Shown: piece after piece, positions 56,886-64,000 of the stretch
How the letters are laid out: each line of letters opens with the position of its first letter
Position numbering within the stretch: the first letter of the stretch is position 1
NCBI GenBank assembly: GCA_032207245.1
Contig: CM063503.1
Span: forward strand, 107,282,256-107,346,255
DNA length: 64,000 nt
Direction of reading: 5' to 3'
Source: Pardosa pseudoannulata
Lineage: Eukaryota > Arthropoda > Arachnida > Araneae > Lycosidae
Notes under the pieces: model-generated
Database searches by the model: none
The model's input: the letters and a program-made list of their open reading frames with translations, nothing else
What the model was told of the DNA's origin: nothing
Translations under genes and position numbers: made by a program

Positions 56886-58812
56886 CGTCTATGTTTACTG
56901 AGAGATTGAACACAAAAAATGTGTAGTGAAAGTGATTTAAATTGTGAAATAACAAAATATATCAGAAAAATATCTTCAAAATCCAAAATAATTATTGAAA
57001 AATCCTATGGTATAGATACTGCTGTAATACAGATTGATAATCATAAGATGTTTAGTATAGTTTGGTAAATACCAAAATATACCAATAAGTTTTTACCGGC
57101 AAATTAAAAATTACTTCTCTGTAATTCCAAATTAACATACTGTATTCTAAACATTTATGTACAATGTTCGTAATGCTTTTCATATGTATTAACTCCGTAG
57201 CCTCATGAATTTCTTAAAATAATGAGTTCATAAGATTTATAGGATGTAATTACGAAGAGTAGATTAGTCGTTCATCCTCCATACACGAAGAATAAACCCA
57301 GTCTTTACAAAACAAAATATATCGCGACAAAATGCTACAGTTTTACCGACTACTTCTGGCAAAAACACAACATCCAGTATAATTCTATTTTCGGGATATA
57401 GAGATTTTTATATTGTTTGGTGTCAGAAACGGAATAGATACTACTAAGTATAAATGACAGCATCATTGTGTGTTATAACATAGTTAAGAGTTTTTTAACA
57501 TTAATTAATATTTGTATATGTTGATCCTTAAATGCATAAGTTAGTTTTATTATTAAACATTTTGATGAAATATAAGTGATTACATTTTACATTAAATGCT
57601 ATTCTATATTTTGAGCTTGAAATAAAGACACACAAATCAAAAATTGTTATCTTTATTTTACACCTGGTTCCTACATTTTATGTTATTTTAAAAATAAATC
57701 TGTAGTTAAATTACTGAATAGCCAGTATTCAAATTTTCATTTAAAAACCACTGGAATATTCAATAAATATGCAACTCTAATTTTTACTTCAATATGCATG
57801 AGTATATGCTACTATTCTACGCTGTGCATGAGTATAGGATAATTTTGAAATGTAGAAAGCTTCATTCCATACCTTATAAATTTTCTATCTCTCCTTCTTA
57901 CTCTATGGCTATAATACGATCATAGCGTATTAAATCGATATATATGGAACGATAATCGCCTATTAAATAGAATATATTTCCACAGTAGATAATTTCAAAT
58001 GAGTTACCTTTAAAATTACGTTTATAATATGTTAAATATAAATAATCGTCATTAAATATTTTGTGATATGTAACGTGTAAAAACCAATTAGTGTGGCAAA
58101 AGTATACAGAAAAATAATATTTATATAAAAAAAAATTAATTCTTACCAATTATACATAGGAATGTTTTTTAAAACATACTAAAACGCATGAAATAAACTT
58201 TATTATCGTTATCAATATAAGGAATTTCAATTTAAATTGTACTTTTAAAAAAATTATCAGAAGCTAAATGAATTATTTTCCAGCCCACAGTTTAACAACT
58301 GAGATGATTAATAAAAGGCAAATACCCACTGCAATTATTCTTTAATAAAATAAAAGCATCCGGTAAAGAGTAGAAATGTTTAATCAAAATCGTAAAATTA
58401 CTAAGCGATTCTTAAAATTACCGAACGAATGAGTTTGAACGAGTGAGGGAACAATACTTAAAATTGATGTTCTCTTTGTTTACATTTGAATGGTTTTCTG
58501 AATTTCAAATTAAAATATTTGGAAAGAAATAAAATGGTGGAACTAAAGAATAGCTGTAATGTTATTATTTTTGGTCAATCTTTTTGAAAAGGTAACACTT
58601 ATGTATATCTTTATTAGCGTAATGTACTGATAAACAAAAGATAGTGAATGATGAAAACCGTAATTAAATAAGAAAAAATATTAAATAATTTGCGTTATAA
58701 TTATTTCGAAAGTTTAGTAGATTTTATGTCCTTGAGATACATTTAAAATGGAATTTTAAGGGAGGCAGCAACAGTCTGGCCAGTCTATTTTCAGATTTAT
58801 TTTCAGATTTAT
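56886..58812. other. AT-rich unannotated stretch
   Basis: Nothing supportable on either strand. Confidence 0.55.
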
Positions 58813-59007
58813 ATACCGAACGATGGCCGAATGGTTAGGGCACTGACCTTCGGAACCGGAGTTCGTGGGTTCGAGTCCCACTGTGGCATGGATGTTCGTA
58901 GCCGTTCGGAATCGGCTTTAAACAGTAGGTCCCGGTCTCATTAGCCCTCGTGTAGCAAAAAGTAGACCGTAGTGCTCCCAACCAACAAACCTAACCTTCA
59001 GATTTAT
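58802..59007 (+). mobile_element. tRNA-derived SINE, family A, full length with target-site duplication
   Basis: The body is 58813-58996. The 11-base direct repeat TTCAGATTTAT lies at 58802-58812 and 58997-59007. The head CCGAACGATGGCCGAATGGT carries the A box and GTGGGTTCGAGTCCCAC a perfect B box. The body ends GTAGACCGTAGTGCTCCC with an AACCAACAAACC-type tail. This copy is the best approximation to a family consensus here. A further upstream TTTCAGATTTAT suggests the target itself was a short repeat. Confidence 0.96.
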
Positions 59008-59157
59008 TTTCCCTTGAAAAGAACTTAGTCACACAAGAAAGTTTGTATAAAAAGAGGGGCATATTTTGAGGCAAAGTATTGCAGTTTAGTTGTAACATAA
59101 ACATTTTCAGAAATCATAACCATCCAACACACACATGCTTGCATACATACATAAACA

Positions 59158-59351
<194 letters not shown>

Positions 59352-59507
59352 TAAAAAAATATTGTACCTAAATATACTTAGCAGTTTCCCACTTCACATT
59401 CTGTTTTTTAATCTTCTGTTTTTAGAATGTAATCATTCCATATTCTTCAAAGACAGAAGCTGAACTTATAAATACTGCACACATCCTTACACTTTTTTCA
59501 AAACAGG

Positions 59508-59897
59508 ATGAAAATTCTTCGAGGAAAAACAGAGTACCCTTGTGAGTTGATATGTCATTTTGGTCATTTTGTGGTCACGATGTTTAAACAAGCCACAGAA
59601 AAATTGCTGCCTTGGGTTCTATTCCATAAGAAGAGAAGCCACGGGATTTATCACTCCTGCGGTATAGCATCCTTAGTTCTAAACGAATGCTTTATTGACA
59701 TGACTGCATTAACATTGGAAAGTAAAACTTCGAAGATAACAAGGGCTATATTCCCACATATTAATGGTGAAAAGTATTTTTCCTGGTACATACACACACA
59801 AATATATGTATCATTTCTGTACATTTTAGATGTGTATTTTTGTAAAACAGGGCCCATATTTGATTTTTGGAAGATTATTACGAAATTTATTAAATAA
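59508..59897 (+). other. 129-codon open frame of unknown status
   Basis: It begins with an ATG and has more balanced residue use than most frames here, including Cys, Trp, His and Gly. There is no signal peptide, repeat or recognisable domain. A poly-A-type or splice context is not evident, and the complementary strand also has a 68-codon frame. It could be an orphan single-exon gene, a decayed repeat or chance. Confidence 0.15.
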
Positions 59898-60089
59898 TTT
59901 GTCCAATTAAATTTCTTTAAATTACCAAAATTATCATTATATTTACATTTTTGTTATAATATAAAAAAAAACTTTCTAGACTGACCCGGAACACTTGCAG
60001 AATTTTTATCATCAGTATGTTTAATATTTTTAATACAATTTGATTTCTTGTACACAGAATTTACAAAAGTCCACGAGAAATTTGAGGAA

Positions 60090-60240
60090 ACTGTGTATAC
60101 CCTGGAAACTTTTCTCTTTAGTTTTTATCTCTACAGATGTGTTACGCAAAATAACCTCACTTGATGCAATAACAATATTCTTATTGTGTATTACTATTTA
60201 ATTTTTCTTCTCCAAGGATACTCTAAAATGTCAGAAACAT
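60090..60240. repeat. 150-bp direct repeat, copy 1
   Basis: It shares CCTGGAAACTTTTCTCTTTA, TCTCTACAGATGTGTTA, AAATAACCTCACTTGAT and TTCTCCAAGGATAC with 60253-60402, about 94% identical by eye. The two units are separated by 12 bases. Confidence 0.93.
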
Positions 60241-60252
60241 ATTTAAGAAAAT

Positions 60253-60402
60253 TTTGTATAGCCTGGAAACTTTTCTCTTTAGTATTTTATCTCTACAGAT
60301 GTGTTATGCAAAATAACCTCACTTGATACAATACCAATATGCTTATTGTTTATTACTATTTAATATTTCTTCTCCAAGGATACACTAAAATGTCAGAAAC
60401 AT
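60253..60402. repeat. 150-bp direct repeat, copy 2
   Basis: This is the partner of 60090-60240 at an offset of about 162, with the same block order and a few substitutions. Confidence 0.93.
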
Positions 60403-61171
60403 CACTGTATGCATTTTAATTCCAATTACGAGAAACAAGAATAAAACAGTATTACTGCGTTAAAAATATCATGTCTTATCATTTTAGATATGTTCTTTTC
60501 TATAATATAAGAGTATATTTTATTTGTCTGCGGTACCCTTCAACGGTCTACGCATTAAATATATAAGTGTTATTAATCCTATGAAAAACTGTCAAAGGCC
60601 GTAATCTTAAGATCTGATAAAATGTATTCACTAATAGTCGGGACAATATTTAAACATTCTTACTCATACCTGAATACAAAGAAGTCGACAATTCGAAGCA
60701 AAAGGGACAATAATTATTTTAGGCAAACTTTTCTTGAAGAGTCGAAATTAGGAATAACAGGCAGTAAGAAAATTAATTTTACTATTTCGATGATTAATTA
60801 AGATGTGTGGAGATCACCTCAAATATTATTAAAAAATGATAGTGATATCGTGTAATGGCATCGTTCAGTTACTACATTTTAGAAAAAGCGGCTCCGTTTT
60901 AAATAGAAATGAGAATTAAAATCAAATCGAGGATTATCATTTAGTAACACTTCAGATAATTTTGAAGTTATTACACAGGCGAACACACAACCATTATATA
61001 TATAAAGAAATTTGAAAGAAATAGGCAACTTGGCATTCTTCCAGGAAGAGGAAAAATGAAAATCCCATCTTCTAGCGTTTAAAATGTGGCTACCACAGTC
61101 TTTCAAGCCAACAGTCAGTCATTACATGGTAGTATGTGTGTACCATCTGTTTCCTGTGCATTGCATACCCC
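60403..61171. other. Unannotated stretch
   Basis: Nothing firm. The last about 150 bases may be the decayed amino-terminal part of the transposase relic that follows. Confidence 0.45.
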
Positions 61172-61960
61172 GTAAACAAAATCTTGCATTTTTATCCCTA
61201 CGAAATCAAGCTTGAGCAGCAATTGAAGGACCGGGACCTAGATATTCTTAAACATTTCCTACGCCGTTTCTTGTTCGAAATGTGGTTGACGTCACTTGGT
61301 CATGGAACATTCTTCGAAGTGACAAACCGGGAAGCCCACCGGGAAGCCCACCTTTGCCTCATTGGTCAAGTTAACACTAGCAATTGTCAAATTTGAACAG
61401 CGGGAAATCCTCACGCTATCCAGGAACGAACCTTTCACCCTAAAAAACTGGCAGTATGGTGTAATTTTCGGCTATTATTATTAAACCTTATTTTTTAATA
61501 ATTAACTGCAAAAGAAATTCAACCCTGTTCCGTCGCAGGGCAAGGATACCACAATTCGCATAGACAATTTGTAATCCCACTACTTCAACACCGTGGATGC
61601 TCTCTGGATATGAGTTTCATGCAAGATGGTGCACCACCCCACATTGATCGTCGTAAAATGTAACTGATAAGACAGAATTCCGCAGATACAAGGGTGATCA
61701 ACTGATATTTTTCCAACAGCATGTCTTTCTCGTTCACCAAACATTCCCCGTTATAACTTTTAGTTGATGTGTTTCTTGAAGACAAGTTCTCCTGGCAAAT
61801 GCTGGCATTAGTACCAGACCTGAAGAACAACGTTATGGGCCATGTTCTTGATATTTCGGCAGAATCATCCTACCTGTTGTGCAAAATATTGTTCTGTGCT
61901 TACATCAAATTTGTAAACATTAAAGAGAGCATATTTAGCACTTCTAATGCTACTTTATAA
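61172..61960 (+). pseudogene. Mariner-type transposase relic, nearly complete catalytic half
   Basis: Blocks in order: YPYEIKLEQQLKDRD at the start; NREAHREAHLCLIGQVNTSN (the SDEAHFHLxGxVNxQN region, first catalytic Asp lost); a stop, then GNPHAIQERTFHPKKLAVWC to 61470; after a frameshift, FVIPLLQHRGCSLDMSFMQD with GAPPHIDRR at about 61570-61650 (second catalytic Asp kept); TRVIN...YFSNS; and after another shift VDVFLEDKFSWQ near 61765 (third Asp kept, normally DFxLWGYLKDK), then DLKNNVMGHVLDISAESSYL. Multiple stops and frameshifts make it inactive. It is of the same type as the minus-strand fragment at 50285-50461. Terminal repeats were not identified. Confidence 0.93.
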
Positions 61961-62130
61961 TGTTGTTTACCATTTATAAAACATATAAAATGTGTATATG
62001 TGTGGCAACAGGCTGTTTTGTACTAAACTGTCTAGCGCATTATTTGAATTATCTGTATTTCCAATAATATGACGTTTGATCTAATAGAACGTCCTCAGAA
62101 GTGGGGAACATATATTCCTTAATTACCCGG

Positions 62131-62200
<70 letters not shown>

Positions 62201-62249
62201 TATTTTGTATAAACCCCAAAGACGGCCCTCATTAAGGCCTGAGGGAATT
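61961..62249. repeat. (AT)n microsatellite within otherwise unannotated sequence
   Basis: The AT array runs about 62129-62199 with one break. It is followed by the small palindrome CCCTC/GAGGG around AGGCCT at 62226-62245. Confidence 0.85.
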
Positions 62250-62278
62250 AACCCCTGAGAAATAAATTCTCAGGGGTT
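62250..62278. other. Perfect 12-bp stem hairpin
   Basis: AACCCCTGAGAA, a five-base loop (ATAAA), then TTCTCAGGGGTT and a short T-rich run. It looks like an intrinsic terminator, but in a eukaryotic intergenic context that function does not apply. It is next to a second, weaker palindrome. Confidence 0.85.
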
Positions 62279-62704
62279 TTCAATTCTTAAGTTAATAAAA
62301 AAAAACCGCGTCCTTTTTCTTTTCCCTTTTTAACCCCTAACCTAAACTGACTACTGGGGCTACAGTTGAAGCTCTCAGGAAAGGGGTCTAACAAATTATA
62401 TCTTTATAGTACCCTAATGGCCAATATAGGAAATTCTAGAACAAAAAGGAGATGTATGCTATCGGAGGCTGATTTTTCTGAGAGATGCACACAGAGATTG
62501 TGACTGAGGTTTTCACATAGATATTTACTCAGATGTATCATTTTACATAGAACTCCATGTTAGCTGCTCTCTTACGTTGTCTGAAATAAAATGAAGTGGG
62601 AACCTATCTACCAAAGTTCTGTTAGTATAGGTTTTTGACTAAATCGGAGTCATTTTTATGGCCATGCTTGCAAATCTCCCGTCGTGAAAACCCGTCATAC
62701 GGCA

Positions 62705-62747
<43 letters not shown>

Positions 62748-63078
62748 GTTCCGTTTTAGACATAAATCATGCAACTGTGAAAATTGTAAGGCTGAGCAGA
62801 AGAAAAAAGATATATGATTATCCTCTAGGAAAATGTTCGAGTTCTTGCATGAAAAAATGCTGCGCACACACGGATTATTTTATAAGCGGTGGTGCGAGAG
62901 ACAAGATTTCTCTCGTGGTTTATTTACGCGCTCATAATCCGAGATTGTGGCAGGGATTTCTCTTTTGCAAAATCGATTAGATTTTCTACTTTATTTGTGT
63001 TTGGTGAGACGAAAGATTTCCTTTTGGGTTGGCTTTTAAATCATTCTAGTATATCCCACAAAGAAAAATAAGATACTT
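62279..63078. other. Unannotated stretch with a short (AT)n run
   Basis: The (AT)n run is at 62708-62745. The remainder is less AT-rich than average but shows no element or gene; overlapping frames at 62777-63071 have no domain. Confidence 0.45.
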
Positions 63079-63482
63079 GACCACCTTTAGAGAGTGTTTG
63101 AATTCTGAAGACGCATGCAAAGTATTTTGAATTTACAGTACATGGTGATGAATTCAATAAATATATTGTCTTTGTAATCGACTTTCATAAAAATTAAAAA
63201 TGTATTTGGAAATAAATTTATAACAGTGTTATTAAATTCTTGTAGTTAAATATTGACTATTTTCAACATTAATCATTTTCGTCTTTGAAAAATTAACTTT
63301 ATTAAATTTCCTGAATGGATACTGCTTTTATGCATAAAATAATTATTTTTATATTTACAAAATATAAGTTGCACAAATTGTATTGTAGTTAGAGTATTGC
63401 TCTTCCTCATGGTTTTATTCCTATAATAAACAGGACAACAAAGTAATATATTATTATACTGTAAAATGCTAATTTAAAGAAG
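63079..63482. repeat. Direct repeat of about 400 bp, copy 1
   Basis: It is repeated from 63532 to the window end. Shared blocks are CCACCTTTAGA, CAGTACATGGTGATGAATTC, ACTTTCATAAAAATT and ATGCTAATTTAAAGAAG. By eye identity is near 88-90%. There is no coding content. Confidence 0.92.
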
Positions 63483-63531
63483 GTATCTAGATTTATAAAA
63501 AATGAAAATATATCTTAAAACTTAAAAAAAT

Positions 63532-64000
63532 AACCACCTTTAGATAGTGTTTAAATTTTGTAATGTGTTAGGTGTGGTTTGGTTTGGTTTGGAGCGCTAC
63601 GACCTACTGTTTTGCACACGAGGGCTAAGTAATGTTTTAGGAAAGTCACGTGAAATGAAATTTGAATTTTCAGTACATGGTGATGAATTCAGCAAATATA
63701 TTGTCTTTTTAATCAACTTTCATAAAAATTTAAAAAGTTTTTGGAAATAAATGTATATCAGTGTTATTATAATCTTGAAGTTAAATATTAACTATTTTTA
63801 ACGTTAATTTTTATCTTTATTAAATATCCTAAATGGATACTGTATTTATGCATAAAATAATTATTTTTATATTTGCAAAATATAAACTGCACAAATTGTA
63901 TAGTAGTTAGAGTATTGCTCTTCCTCCTGGTGGTTTTGTTCTCATAATAAACAGGGCAACAAAGTAATATATTATACTGTAAAATGCTAATTTAAAGAAG
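63532..64000. repeat. Direct repeat of about 400 bp, copy 2, interrupted by a SINE fragment
   Basis: This is the second copy of 63079-63482. It is split near its left end by about 90 bases containing a minus-strand family A SINE tail (63573-63628). It reaches the window edge, so a third copy downstream cannot be excluded. Confidence 0.92.
63573..63628 (-). mobile_element. tRNA-derived SINE, family A, 5'-truncated
   Basis: Minus strand: CTTAGCCCTCGTGTGCAAAA, CAGTAGGTCGTAGCGCTCC and the CAAACCAAACCAAACC tail. Only the 3' end remains. It lies in copy 2 but not copy 1 of the flanking direct repeat, so it inserted after the duplication (or was lost from copy 1). Confidence 0.88.

Noticed and set aside
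62250..62285. Intrinsic transcription terminator
   Set aside because: A stem followed by T looks like one, but the sequence is clearly eukaryotic and no transcript unit ends here.

Overview
This is AT-rich nuclear DNA from a eukaryote. The clues are very long (AT)n microsatellites, tRNA-derived SINEs, Tc1/mariner, PIF/Harbinger-like and possible piggyBac-like DNA transposons, and a decayed LINE. The transposase types and the SINE tails (AAACCAAACC, AACCAACCAACC) point to an arthropod. An arachnid is plausible, but nothing here identifies a species. I find no intact protein-coding gene, no structural RNA gene and no bacterial-style operon. The window reads as intergenic or long-intron sequence made of old repeats, a few younger insertions and many local duplications.

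Layout. 1-10 kb: unannotated AT-rich DNA, two adjacent large inverted repeats (2446-2873) that share the same apex sequence, a possible non-autonomous piggyBac-like element (5287-6475) holding a minisatellite, and a 230-bp tandem duplication (8449-8908). 10.2-15.6 kb: a near-identical 2.22-kb tandem duplication, abutting a microsatellite that carries an internally deleted Tc1-like element with intact ends. 19-23 kb: copies of one tRNA-SINE family. 29-30 kb: a decayed Tc1 transposase on the minus strand. 31-33 kb: two large (AT)n arrays, one about 278 bp. 34.4-34.9 kb: the longest stop-free stretch, with weak resemblance to a leucine-rich-repeat C-terminal cap. 40-41.4 kb: a tRNA-like relic and a diverged direct duplication. 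45-63 kb: the densest repeat region, with a second tRNA-SINE family (two copies), a LINE reverse-transcriptase relic, two relics of one mariner-type transposase, two target-site-flanked SINEs, a LINE/SINE tail, a Harbinger-type MITE carrying a perfect CRE palindrome, and further microsatellites and duplications. The window ends inside the second copy of another direct repeat.

No genes act together here. What links the regions is repeat biology: active or recently active non-autonomous elements (SINEs, the deleted Tc1, the MITE) would depend on enzymes encoded elsewhere, and the protein-coding transposons seen are all broken. All family assignments were made by reading motifs by eye; no database search was run.
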